Shown: piece after piece, positions 1 to 11,235 of the stretch
How positions within the stretch are numbered: position 1 is the stretch's first letter
Layout of the letters: every line of letters begins with the position of its first letter
Assembly (NCBI GenBank): GCA_001466705.2
Contig: LATX02000154.1
Location: 434,001 to 498,000 of the forward strand
DNA length: 64,000 nucleotides
Source of the DNA: Moniliophthora roreri
Lineage: Eukaryota; Basidiomycota; Agaricomycetes; Agaricales; Marasmiaceae
Direction of reading: 5' to 3'
Notes under the pieces: model-generated
The model's database searches: none
Seen by the model: only the letters and a program-made list of their open reading frames with translations
What the model was told of the DNA's origin: nothing
Position numbers and translations under genes: made by a program

Positions 1-35
1 CTTGCTTTTATACTACTCTAGAGAATAAGTTCCAN

Positions 36-494
36 TTGGCAAATGGACAATTCAACCCGGCCTTCATCAGCATCAGGGACGTCGCCAGAGCCAACCCAGG
101 GGTACCAATCTATTCACAACCGTACACAAACGCCTGGGGTGACTGGACCCTGACCCGATACAGCCCCAGCAGCTTCAGTATGGGACAACGAGACCATCTC
201 CGAAACACCAGAACAAGTCAAACGGAGGGCGACGGTGAACGATGTCTATCAGTTTCTCTGTGCCCTGTGTGCCGACTGGCATACCACCACGCCTGCAACT
301 GTCCACGCTACCGTTGCAAGAAGTGCGGACTATTTGCGCCTGGGCATATTCCTTGGCATTGTAGTCTCCGACCGAATGACTTCCTCAAACGAGCAATTCC
401 AGGAGCACACAGCCTGTTAACTACGATCTCTACAGGGGTGACTACGACGATGATCTCTACGGAGACGGNAGAAGCTCAGGAACATACTTTGTAA
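36..494 (+). other. fragment with cysteine/histidine zinc-knuckle-like motif
   Basis: An open frame between two single-N positions (35 and 469). It runs about 50 residues of polar sequence and then a dense Cys/His patch of the form CPVC..HHAC.CPRYRCKKCG..APGH...HC. This looks like a zinc-binding knuckle of the sort carried by retroelement Gag proteins or other repeat-encoded proteins, but I do not recognise the family. There is no convincing start, the frame crosses an N, and both ends abut assembly joins. Treat it as a piece of a repeat-encoded protein, not a complete gene. Confidence 0.25.
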
Positions 495-1430
495 GTTCCG
501 TAGTTGATCACAGACACAAATAATACAATAACTATTCTACCTAGTTTAGTATAGTACAGGTACAGTGCTTCAACACCCTTGGGGTCAGTCATTTTATCTG
601 GTAATAATATCGACTCAACCACTGATAGCTACTCTTTTCTGCAGCCTGACTGAGTCTCCTTGACATTCTTGGTATGTGATGCTGCAGGTGGACACTAGTG
701 ATCTGTAAGCCGCTGTGCTCATCAGGTTCGTTCTCCATCCTTCCCTTCTGGATGAATCAGTATACCAATGATTTCACCAGGTGTTATCTCTCATGCAGTC
801 GCATAGGGGTTCTCTTCATAATTTACATCATTATGTACTCTCATTTGTTACTTCACATGATGAATTTACTTGTGTTCCCTGTGCTTTGCTTTGACACTCA
901 AAGTGTGATATAAGGAATAATATGTGACATATCCTCTGCTCCTGGTAAGAAGTCTAGTAAGTAGTTGAGTCCCTCCTGAGTAGCCATAGTGCTCATTACT
1001 GGTTATAACCCCCAATAACCTGGCATAACCCTCCAAACTCGTTATAACTCTTCAAATTTGTTGTAAGCCCTGTTACTAGCACTAGTCCCTGTCACTCACT
1101 ATATCATTTGCTGCTTGTCATATTACACCATACATGTTGTATTATCTGCTACTCATTGTATTATCCCCCACCCATCATATCTCCAGCAACTCATCACAAT
1201 CCTCGAGACCATTGGCACCAGGTATCAGGTGCTATATTACACTGGAGATTGATTATGGTTGGAGCTATAATCAATGGTGACCTTAATGGGGGATTGTCAC
1301 CAATCTCAAGGGTCAGTACCCAGTTATAACTTCCCCCAGATTTTGCTGATGATAGACAGAGCGAATGACTATCTATGTGAATCAGGAGTGACTTTCTCTC
1401 TTGTCTGAAATGGCATGGATAATCAGACTT
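495..1430. other. gene-free repeat-like DNA with one MITE-like end
   Basis: No coding frame is convincing here. The stretch from about 960 is AT-rich and contains many short GTTATAAC-type motifs. Around 1322-1352 the end TTATAAC..CCC.GATTTTGCTGATGATA is similar to the right terminus of the small inverted-repeat element found at 51682-51848, so a diverged, longer relative probably ends here. I could not find its left terminus. Confidence 0.35.
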
Positions 1431-1640
1431 TTGAGAAAGGACTAGCTGAATGGAGGAAGAGACACCCTGAGGAGGTCAATGAAGATGTGTAAAGCAGTCC
1501 ATTTGCTTTTATCACCTTCTCATATCAATGGTGAAGACTTTGATGTCATTCATGCCTATGCCAGACTTCTGGCAACGAGCTTCCCCACCACTCACCTCAA
1601 AACACATCGTACAGAGCTCTCTTCTACGTTACAGATCAAT
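1431..1640 (+). repeat. dispersed repeat R, copy 1 (truncated)
   Basis: Starts with GAGAAAGGACTAGCTGAATGG. The same sequence recurs from about 10152, and from its later part at about 5850, with only scattered differences. The segment encodes a short tail ending EEVNEDV and a stop, then continues with a conserved non-coding part (CATTCATGCCTATGCC). This copy diverges after about 1640 and lacks the monooxygenase fragment that follows the other two copies. Confidence 0.6.
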
Positions 1641-3923
1641 TGATCGCTCATTCCACTGTCTTTTGCATGTACAACTCCTGACACTGCGATGTCCTGAGAT
1701 CTTCATGCTCACTACTGTCTGTTAGGTATTGACGTGATTCGGATGACATGGCACTGTCCTCTCACTTTTGCTGATCTGCTGAGTGACCGGGAAAGGCACA
1801 GGTTACTGCAGCACAAGAATAATCAGTGCTTGCTGCCACCAATCAGAGTCCAAGTATCACCCTATTCTTATTCTTTTCATTTCCCCACAACCCGAACCAG
1901 AATGTTTTGAAAAAGAGGTACAGGTTTACAAGAGTACGACAGCAAGTGTACACTTTTATACATTTCTCTGTCTGCTTCGTTTCCGTTGTTCTGACCATGT
2001 TATTGAACAGAATTCCTACACTCATCATCATCGCATCAATCTAGATTGACTGAGACCCAAGGACAGCAACAGCTCAGTCGCATCTAGTTCAGAAACGCCC
2101 TGAACCCGGACCTCCATAATCGCGTCATTCAACCCGCCGCGATACAACTCGACCATATTTGCTCACACAAGCGCTCACTCGATGGGATTTGAAATCATCA
2201 CTCCAGCGCATTTCAGACTCGGGCGACATCTGCCTCATAGCATCAATGGGCCTTAGCTTGAGCCTGAGCTTCCAGGGGCCGGGAGACACTACCACAGCAA
2301 CGATACTGTAAAGCTTGCGAACAGACAAAGTTGCTATTTCAGGGCTTAACGCGACATCATACAGACTATATATAGCTAACAGCACTGAGTGTTTGGTAAT
2401 TCGTAAGTGGGGTGCTCGTCTCTCCGCTGCGATCAAGTTGAGGAAATACACTGGCAGACAGTGGCTTGGATAGACAAGAGAACAGGTAAATAGTTATACA
2501 GCATATGCAAATAAAATGCACATGTTGTCCGGGGGCTGCGGTGCATCGAGACGTTGCATACGACAGAGTGGTTTAATATCCCCTTCCTAGAAGCAAGCCA
2601 TTAGAAGTCAAAAACCGAACGAGAAGGAAAAAGCACTATAAGAAGAGCTCGTGCAGGTGTAGCCGCAGCTGGGAATGTTATAATGGTTGTAGTCTCTGGA
2701 AGTGCTGCTACGGCTGTGGCCGTTGGGAGTGCTATGATGGTTGTTACCGTAGGAATTGTCATGCCTGTTGTTCAAGTTGCAAGTGTCATGACGGCTGGAA
2801 GTGCTACGACTGTAACCGCAGCAAGCATCACGGGAGTCGTAAATTGACGCAGTATTGACACAGTAGGATAACGTTCGTGCGTAGCACGTATGGACACGAC
2901 ACCAGGAGAGCTGATTGGTGCTGGTGCTTCGGGCAATCCTCTTTCTCTTTCTCTTCCTCCAATTCTCCTCGCTACTTACCCATTCCCTAACAGACACCCA
3001 AGAGAAGCAATCGATCTGGGCTGTAATCTGATGGAGAAGTTTCTGGGGGAGAGAGGGAGGGACCCAGGCCCAATAAAAGACCCGTCATTCAAAAGACATA
3101 TGGATATTAGAGCTTCGATGGCCAGAGCATGAGTGTGTGAAGAGGTATCCTGGGCTGTAGGCGTGTTGGGAAGCGAAAATGATGGTGCAGGGAAGTGATT
3201 GTAAAGGGGTGTATGTGGGTCCAGAGATGAAAGTGATGGAATCGAGGTTGATTTCCAACAAACGAGAGCATATTGAGCACATCCAGAGATGGCTTTGATT
3301 CGTGAAATGAATGAAGTTTGGTGTGATTTATGGAGAAGGATATCTAATGCTTTGATCCACATTTCTACAGGTGTTGTATATGCCTCTCCTGGTGTCGTGA
3401 ATATGCCGCCTGTCGTTCTGCGCAAATCAACATTGATAAAAAGACAGATCCTCAAGAGACAGAATCCTAGGACTTACTGGTATACATGGTTTCCTTTCCT
3501 TCAAAAGCCAAATGAAAGTAGTTCGAGACTCTGTTCTTCTCGGTTGAGCCATTTTGTAGGTCGTGAGGACGATGATTGTTGAAAAAAAGACCAATTTTTG
3601 AGACAAATTTTCGGCGGTTCGGCGATATTCATTACACGTGGCGTCATTATCGGGCCTAACCGGCTTTGATTTCATCCAGCTTTTGCCGCTCTGCATAACA
3701 CGCGTCAGGTTCGTTCACAGTCAGGGTATCGCACCATGCTAAATGGACATCTCATTCTCTGACGCCAGCCTCTCTAGCAGCTCCAAGTCCGTTATATTCA
3801 ATACGATCCCTCGATATACTACAGGGCCGAGACGAAAACAAGGTTGACGGATCCTCTTCGCCTTCTCTGAATCTCGGACAATCGCAGTGATGCTGAACGA
3901 CCCTATGTCTATTCGAAAACGCA
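1641..3923. other. no confident gene; low-complexity patch near 2.64-2.84 kb
   Basis: I see no recognisable protein. Between about 2640 and 2840 there is a degenerate repeat rich in GTTGTNNNNGTNNGAAGTGCT-like words. It reads as Ala/Val/Thr-rich on the plus strand and Ser/Thr/His/Asn-rich on the minus strand. Open frames on both strands (for example a 159-codon minus-strand frame ending at 2976) have no family resemblance and overlap each other. A short Ser/Thr-rich secreted protein cannot be excluded. Confidence 0.3.
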
Positions 3924-4026
3924 GGAATTGACTGGACTTCCTCATCACTTCAGCACCAAGTGCCCTACTATAAAATCTTCAATCGTCCTAATGTCACCAT
4001 CGTTGACGTCAACGAACCTCCCATAC
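3924..4026 (+). pseudogene. fragment of Baeyer-Villiger-type flavin monooxygenase exon, upstream of Cry-like copy A
   Basis: Homologous at DNA level to 6206-6370, 10542-10700 and, on the minus strand, 48638-48770 and 51989-52112. The translated core of the best copy ([14 protein letters not shown]...PI..LTEK) has the pattern seen in fungal Baeyer-Villiger monooxygenases just after the second Rossmann region. This copy is short and divergent (KIFNRPNVTIVDVNEPP) and has no flavin- or NADPH-binding part, so it is a fossil. The family assignment is from memory of the motif and is moderately secure. Confidence 0.45.
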
Positions 4027-4039
4027 TACAGCCGTCTGC

Positions 4040-4466
4040 CATACTGATACTGATACTGTACAGGGACGGTCTGCTGAACACCATCAAACGGCCGTCAAGT
4101 TGACGGCCGTTCACCGTATACAGTAACGGCTCAGACCCCTGGTTCAACTCCACACAGTTCAGTGCCATATAAGCTATCCAAACACTTACCGCGGGCACCA
4201 CAACTAGAAGTGGAAGGAGACGGGAATAGAGAACTGGGAATACTGCTGGTCGATTTAGAAGGTGGAGAGCGTCTAGATTGGAAGTTGGGGTGAGAATCAT
4301 CACTAAGCTCCAGCATCCAACACTAGATAAGACGGCAGTTGAACAGCAGCTTCAGACTGCAGAACAGCCCTATCTCCTGTCAATAAAGATCAAGCCTGAG
4401 TGGGTATTTTGCTCCTTCCACATTTCGATCACTGAACGTTGAATCGTTGTCTTGTAATCCAGGATA
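4040..4466 (+). promoter_or_regulatory. 5' region of Cry-like copy A: palindromic repeats and TATA-like site
   Basis: Contains GGACGGTCTGCTGAACACC, then GTCAAGTTGACGGCCGTT and the near-palindrome around CCGTATACAGTAACGG. A TATAAG follows at 4168-4173 in the context GCCATATAAGCTATCC. The same order is conserved before copies B (up to the N), D, E and F. A possible 5'-UTR intron ends at TCCAG just before the ATG at 4467. Use as a promoter is inferred from conservation and position only. Confidence 0.45.
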
Positions 4467-5849
4467 ATGGCCTCACAATCCCCAGATACGAAGACTGGTG
4501 AAGATCAGCCAGTCGCCGCACCCCAGTGAGTCTTCCGTCGCTTTGAAGTAAATCCGATCGTTGACTCGTATTTCAGAGCGGACGAGACAGTATTAGATCT
4601 TCCAGTATTGGAGTCGACTGTCTCGGACGCCTTCAAAGTTGTTGTGAGCAACGTCATAGCCTCCGTTCCCGTAGTCGGTGGCGCCCTCGCCGCCATCATC
4701 AACCTACTTTGGCCTAATAGCGCCAGGGACGTGTGGGCTGAGATTCGAAAAGAAGTCGAAGCCCTCATTGACCAGAAAATCGATGAGGCAGTGTACAATC
4801 TGATTGCGGCCAAGCTTCCTGGGCTTAACAGCGCATCCAAGCTTTATCTCAACCTCGTCACGGGAAACGCCTCAGGCGAAACCATTCGCACCCAATGGAT
4901 CGCGACCAATACGATGCATGTGACGCTTTTGCGTGACGCTGTGCTGCACGGCCAAAAGTGGGGCTGGCCGCTACCAGACTGGACAGCCTATGTTCGGTTC
5001 ACCCTCGACACGCTCACAAACTACCTTGCCTACTATGACAAGGTGCTCAAGAATCGCCGCGATGCGTTAGCAAAAAACGAACCCCCTGTTGGTCAACACA
5101 AGACCGAAAACTACAACTACTGGCAGCCATTCAACAACCAGTCCGTCATAGGCTTTGACGACTATCGCGTGCTCATGCTGTACCTAGATCCCTTTGAACA
5201 CCCCAACGCAACCCCAGAGTCCGAACTCCCGTTCCAAGATGTGTACAGTCCGGCCTATGGCACAGCTGATGATTGGGACGCGACGGCGAGCAGCTGGAGC
5301 AGCGGCGGGGTGGCCACCCCCTGGAGCAACCCTCCCAAAGGACCCCGCGAGATTTACATCGAGTATTTCGACTATGGTGTCCGGGTGGTTCAAGTTCGTC
5401 ATGACCCCGGTACAGGACCATTGATGTGGAGCGATCCTAACAGGCGGAGAGACGAGTATGGCATCATTACGAAGCCACAGAGTGGAGTAGAGAAAAAGAC
5501 CTTCCAGCTTGGCTCCCTCCTCTACAAGTACAATATTAAAGGTGCCATTGTCCGGACGGGAAGCATCCCAATCGGGGTTACGCTCATTATGCGCGATGAT
5601 TCGGAGGTGTTTTTGTGGGACAAGAAATGGATTAGTGGGGGCTTTCGTATTCGAGTGTTATACGAAGGACGCATGTTGACGACGTTCAACATGTGGACCC
5701 TTAGCAGGTTCTACAACGACAGCCTCGGGTGTATCATATTCGGATTCAGTCGGGATCGCGGCGATATACCACTAATCCCCATCCGAGTTTTGTACGCCGC
5801 GTCCATCAACGAGCTTTCTCCCGAGCTGAAGAAGAGGATTACCGTTACN

Positions 5850-5873
<24 letters not shown>
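4467..5873 (+). CDS. Cry-like (delta-endotoxin domain I-type) protein, copy A; 3' end disrupted
   Basis: Two exons: 4467-4525 (59 nt, ATG in ATAATGG) and 4577-5873, joined over a 51-nt GTGAGT...TTTCAG intron; about 451 residues. The N-terminal half matches the layout of Cry toxin domain I: a Gly/Ala/Ile-rich helix, VWAEIRKEVEALI..KI.EAVYNLIAAKLPGL, then LLRDAVLHGQKWGW and a later DYRVL.LYLDPFEHP block. Family knowledge says this helical bundle inserts into membranes; a fungal role is unknown. Compared with copies B and D, 81 bp (27 codons) are missing in frame just before the LLRDAV helix (after about 4918). The C-terminus breaks at an N (5849) and switches to repeat R (EEVNEDV, stop), replacing the usual end. 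That switch is probably an assembly join. Confidence 0.7.
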
Positions 5874-6517
<644 letters not shown>

Positions 6518-6534
6518 TAACAGCTCACACCCCN

Positions 6535-6782
6535 TTGACTCGTTTTTCAGAGCGGACGACACAGCACCAGCTGTTCCAACAGATACGAATACTGATGGAG
6601 ATCAGCAAGCCGCCCCATCCCAGTGAGCCTTCCGCTACTTTGAAGTAATTTTCGACCGTTGACTCGTTTTTCAGAGCGGACGACACAGCACCAGCTGTTC
6701 CAACAGATACGAATACTGATGGAGATCAGCAAGCCGCCCCATCCCAGTAAGCCTTCTGCTACTTTGAAGTAAATCCGACCAT
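6535..6782 (+). repeat. two tandem 124-bp units: 72-nt leader exon plus 52-nt intron
   Basis: Unit 1 starts at 6535 and unit 2 at 6659, both at TTGACTCGTTTTTCAG. Each has an exon of 72 nt (6551-6622 and 6675-6746) bounded by AG and GTGAGC or GTAAGC. The exon begins and ends in the same codon phase, so any number of copies keeps the reading frame. A single N at 6534 immediately precedes unit 1, so the true number of units is not known. Confidence 0.7.
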
Positions 6783-8211
6783 TGACTCGTATATCAGAGG
6801 GGACGAGACAGTATTAGATCTTCCAGTATTGGATTCGACTGTCTCGGACACCTTCAAAGTTGTTGTGACCAACGTCATAGCCTCCGTTCCCGTAGTCGGT
6901 GGCGCCCTCGCCGCCATCATCAACCTACTTTGGCCTAATAGCTCCAGGGACATCTGGGCTGAGATTCGAAAAGAAGTCGAAGCCCTCATCAAACAGAAAA
7001 TCGAAGAGGCAGTGTACAATCTGATTGCGGCCAAGCTCCCTGGACTTAACAGCGCATCCAAGCTCTATCTCAACCTCGTCACGGGAAACGCCTCAGGCTT
7101 GACCATTCGCACCCAATGGATTGCGACCAATACACTGTACACCGCCGCCGCATCCGAATTCATGAACTCCAATTACGAATGGGTGCTCGGACCTCTTTTC
7201 AGCATCTTTTCTGTGATGCATATGACGCTTTTGCGTGACGCTGTGCTGCACGGCCAAAAGTGGGGCTGGTCGCAAGCTGACTACAAGGTGTATGCTCAGT
7301 TCACCAAGGACACGCTCAGCACGTACCTTGCCTACTATGACAAGGTGCTCAAGAATCGCTACGATGCGTTAGCTAAAAACCAACCCCCTAATGGTCAACA
7401 CAAGACCGAGATATACCAGTACTGGTGGCCATACAACAACCAGTCCGTCATAGGCTTTGACGACTATCGCGTGCTCGTCAGGTACCTAGATCCCTTTGAA
7501 CACCCCAACGCAACCCTACCGTTCGAACTCCCGTTCCAAGATGTGTACAGTATGGCCTTTGGCACAGCTGATGATTGGGACGTGACGGCGAACAGCTGGG
7601 CTGGCTGGGTGACCACCCCCTGGAGCAACCCTCTCAGAGGACCCCGCGAGATTTACATCGAGTATTTCGACTCTGGTCCCCGGGTGCTTCAAGTTCGTCA
7701 TGACGCCGGTACAGGACCAGTGATGTGGAGCGATCCTAACAGGCGGAAAGACGAGTACGGCATCATTACGAAGCCACAGAGTGGAGTAGAGAAAAAGACC
7801 TTCCAGCTTGGCTCCCTGTTCCACAATTACAATATTAAAGGTGCCATTGTCCGGAGGGGAAGCATCCCACTCGGGGTTACGCTCATTATGCGCGATAATT
7901 CGCAGGTGTTTTTGTGGGACAAGAAATGGATTTCTGGGGGCATTCATATTCAAGTGATATACGAAGGACGCATGTTGACGACGTTCAACATGTGGACCCT
8001 TAGCAGGTTCTACAACAGCAGCCTCGGGTGTATCATATTTGGATTCAGTCGGGATCCCAGCGATATACCACTAATCCCCCTACGAGTTTTGTACGCTGCG
8101 TCCATCAACGAGCTTTCTCCCGAGTTGAAGAAGAGGATTACCGTTACTCCGGATATGAAGGAGGAGCGCAAGGAGTTTTGGCGTCACATCAGATCATATG
8201 GGAATGCTTGA
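6551..8211 (+). CDS. Cry-like (delta-endotoxin domain I-type) protein, copy B; first exon missing
   Basis: Visible exons are 6551-6622, 6675-6746 and 6798-8211, all phase-compatible, giving at least 519 codons. The ATG exon seen in copies A, D and F is absent because the sequence is joined at an N (6534) where promoter and exon 1 should be. The main exon is full length. It carries the amphipathic IRKEVEALI helix region, the YEWVLGPLFSIFSVMHMTLLRD segment (split here only by description), the LLRDAVLHGQKWGW motif and the FDDYRVLVRYLDPFEHP block. The C-terminal half is beta-rich in appearance (GPREIYIE, GRMLTTFNMWTLSRFY, IIFGFSRDP, RVLYAASINELSPEL). The end EERKEFWRHI..YGNA is that of an intact member. 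Probable active gene if the missing 5' end exists. Confidence 0.7.
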
Positions 8212-8615
8212 TATCGATAATTACGATTCTCCAAGGCTATTTATTGAATGGATTGAATGTAACTGTACAATGAATGAAATGTTTGACTGCCGTTCAAACC
8301 TGTAATCGCATGAGCCAGCCGCATTTGAAACATTAAATCTAAAATTCACTTGTAAGCTATTCATGCCATCGTCAATATTAATCGTGACGCAGTTCCTCCC
8401 TCTTCTTCTCGAGACGGAGGCTCTGCAGATCGTAGCGCACTGTAGACAGGGTATATTAGCGAGTTGAGGTAAGAGCAAAAGACGACTTGCTGACAAAGCC
8501 ACTGACTGGTCCAGCCGTACGGCACGATCCAATTGGTCGACTTCAAAATCTTTTCTCTTTAGGTTCCTCTACGTNGCTACTTTGAAGTAAATCCGACCGT
8601 TGACTCGTATTTCAG

Positions 8616-9759
8616 AGGGGACGAGACAGTATTAGCTGTTCCAGAGTGGGATTATACTGTCTCGGACGCCTTCAAAATTGTTGTGACCAATGTCATAGCC
8701 TCCGTTCCCGTAGTCGGTGGCATCCTCGCTGCCATCATCAACCTACTTTGGCCTAATAGCGCCAGGGACGTGTGGGCTGAGATTCGAAGAGAAGTCGAAG
8801 CCCTCATTAACCAGAAAATCGAAGAGGCAGTGTACAACCTCATTGCGGCCAAGCTCCCTGGACTTAACGACTCATCCAAGCTTTATCTCAACCTCGTCAC
8901 GGGAAATGCCTCAGGCGAAACCATTCGCACCCAATGGATCGCGACCAATACGGTGTACACCGCCGCCGCATCCGAATTCATGAACTCCAATTACGAATGG
9001 GTGTATGACGACTATCGCGTGCTCGTCAGGTACCTAGATCCCTTTGAACACCCCAACGCAACCCTACCGTTCGAACTCCCGTTCCAAGATGTGTACAGTA
9101 TGGCCTTTGGCACAGCTGATGATTGGGACGTGACGGCGAACAGCTGGGCTGGCTGGGTGACCACCCCCTGGAGCAACCCTCTCAGAGGACCCCGCGAGAT
9201 TTACATCGAGTATTTCGACTCTGGTCCCCGGGTGCTTCAAGTTCGTCATGACGCCGGTACAGGACCAGTGATGTGGAGCGATCCTAACAGGCGGAAAGAC
9301 GAGTACGGCATCATTACGAAGCCACAGAGTGGAGTAGAGAAAAAGACCTTCCAGCTTGGCTCCCTGTTCCACAATTACAATATTAAAGGTGCCATTGTCC
9401 GGAGGGGAAGCATCCCACTCGGGGTTACGCTCATTATGCGCGATAATTCGCAGGTGTTTTTGTGGGACAAGAAATGGATTTCTGGGGGCATTCATATTCA
9501 AGTGATATACGAAGGACGCATGTTGACGACGTTCAACATGTGGACCCTTAGCAGGTTCTACAACAGCAGCCTCGGGTGTATCATATTTGGATTCAGTCGG
9601 GATCCCAGCGATATACCACTAATCCCCCTACGAGTTTTGTACGCTGCGTCCATCAACGAGCTTTCTCCCGAGTTGAAGAAGAGGATTACCGTTACTCCGG
9701 ATATGAAGGAGGAGCGCAAGGAGTTTTGGCGTCACATCAGATCATATGGGAATGCTTGA
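8616..9759 (+). CDS. Cry-like protein, copy C; internally deleted and lacking leader exons
   Basis: Only the main exon is present, starting at the acceptor TTTCAG before 8616; an N at 8575 separates it from the downstream flank of copy B. The 5' part matches copy D (AVPEWDYTVSDAFKIVV). From 9007 on it appears identical to copy B from 7459. At the switch, 273 bp of B (7186-7458) are replaced by 3 bp, a net in-frame loss of 90 codons covering the LLRDAV helix region. Losing that block from a Cry-like domain I would be expected to abolish the fold. Read it as a chimeric, probably non-functional copy, or as an assembly chimera. Confidence 0.55.
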
Positions 9760-10078
9760 TATCGATAATTTACGATTCTCCAAGGCTATTTATTGAATGT
9801 ATTGAATGTAACTGTACAATGAATGAAATGTTTGACTGCCGTTCAGACCTGTAATCGCATGAGTCAGCCGCATTTGAAATATTAATCGTGACGCAGTTCC
9901 TCCCTCTTCCTTTCGAGACGGAGGCTCTGCAGATCGTAGCGCACTGTAGACAGGGTATATTAGCGAGTTGAGGTAAGAGCAAAAGACGACTTGCTGACAA
10001 AGCCACTGACTGGTCCAGCCGTACGGCACGATCCAATTGGTCGACTTCAAAATCTTTTCTCTTTAGGTTCCTCTACGT
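9007..10078 (+). repeat. block duplicated from copy B (3' CDS and flank)
   Basis: The coding portion 9007-9759 appears base-identical to 7459-8211 by eye. The following flank closely follows 8212-8574, except that B has an extra stretch with AAATTCACTTGTAAGCTATTC which C lacks. Identity over the CDS against small differences in the flank points to recent duplication or gene conversion. Confidence 0.6.
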
Positions 10079-10151
10079 TACTATTAGTTCAGGTCGTGCA
10101 AGGCCCATCTGCCGGAACTCATTGCCAGCGTCAGTGAGTCATCATCGCTTT

Positions 10152-10536
10152 CGAGAAAGGACTAGCTGAATGGAGGAAGAGACACCCTGAGGAGGTTAAC
10201 GAAGATGTGTAAATTATCAGACAAATGCAGTCCATTTGCTTTGATCACCTTCTCATATCAATGTTGAAGACTTCAATGTCATTCATGCCTATGCCTGACT
10301 TCTGGAAACGAGCTTCCCCGCCACTCACCTCAAAACACATCGTATGGAGCTCTCTTCTGCGTTACAGATCACTCATCCCGCTCTTTTATGTCCAGCTCCG
10401 GCCTAACACGCTCGGTCGCTTTACCTATCTTGATCATCCCACTGTACACACCACGATTACTCCAACGCATCCAATCTATTTTGCTCACTACAAACCATAG
10501 TATTCCTCTCTTCTGATAGCCCCCTCTCTTTGAAAA
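10152..10536 (+). repeat. dispersed repeat R, copy 3
   Basis: Starts at GAGAAAGGACTAGCTGAATGG and runs through the EEVNEDV-stop tail and CATTCATGCCTATGCC block to the TTGAAAAACACAG acceptor-like end. It is nearly identical to the copy after 5850, and to copy 1 in its first 200 bp. No N is present at its left edge, so this copy shows the true sequence on the left. Confidence 0.6.
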
Positions 10537-10541
10537 ACACA

Positions 10542-10700
10542 GAAATCGACTGGACCCCTTATCCCTTCGTCGCCAAGCATCCGAGTTTAGAACAAAACTA
10601 CTACGAAATCTTCAAATAGATCTAATGTCGCCATCTTTGACGTCAATGAATCTCCCGTCGATACTCTCACAGAAAAGGGTGCCAAGACTAAAGATGGAGC
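10542..10700 (+). pseudogene. Baeyer-Villiger-type monooxygenase exon fragment upstream of copy D, with stop codons
   Basis: Homologous to 6206-6370. After EIF the frame meets TAG and shortly after TAA (ATC TTC AAA TAG ATC TAA), so the reading frame is broken. The second half (LTEKGAK-like) continues in another frame. It confirms that the monooxygenase piece is non-functional baggage in the duplicated unit. Confidence 0.5.
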
Positions 10701-10789
10701 AGAGAATGAACGTATTCGCGACTTGCTAAGTATTATCGTCATACACGTCGTATCACTGTATACGACCGTCTGCCACACTAATACTGATA

Positions 10790-11235
10790 CTTTACAGGGA
10801 CGGTCTGCTGCTCACCGTCAAATGACCGTCAAGTTGACGGCCGTTATTGTCGAGTCGAAGGTTATTATTGTCAGGTCGACGGCCGTTCACCTTATACAGT
10901 AACGGCTCAGACCCCTGGTTCAACTTCACATAGTTCAATGCCATATAAGCTATCCGAACCCTCACCGCGCACGTAACAACTAGAAGTGGAAGGAGGCAGG
11001 AATAGAGAACTGGGAATACTCCCGGTCTACATAGAAGGTGGGGAGGAGCGTCTAGATTGGAGAGTTGGGGTGAGAATCATCACTAAGCTCCAGGATTCAA
11101 CACTAGATAAGACGGCAGCTTCAGACTGCAGAATAGCTCTATCTCCTGTCGACAAAGATCCAACCCGAGTGGGTATTTTGCTCCTTCCACATTTCGATCA
11201 CTGAACGTTGAATCTTTGACTTGTAATCCAGAATA
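10790..11235 (+). promoter_or_regulatory. 5' region of Cry-like copy D: expanded GACGGCCGTT repeats and TATA-like site
   Basis: Holds GGACGGTCTGCTGCTCACC, GTCAAGTTGACGGCCGTT, an added GTCGAGTCGAAGGTTATT unit, GTCAGGTCGACGGCCGTT and the CTTATACAGTAACGG half-palindrome. TATAAG follows at 10944-10949. Copy D has one more repeat unit than copies A and B, as do E and F. Regulatory use is inferred. Confidence 0.45.

Noticed and set aside
2608..2997. 129-codon minus frame as a Ser/His-rich protein
   Set aside because: It is a low-complexity degenerate repeat open on both strands, with no start context or domain; recorded as low complexity only.
7516..7953. Long minus-strand frames inside the Cry-like main exons (also 9064-9501, 12161-12421, 5173-5421)
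   Set aside because: They are antisense shadows that repeat with each gene copy and carry no family motif; the plus-strand frames have the conserved domain.
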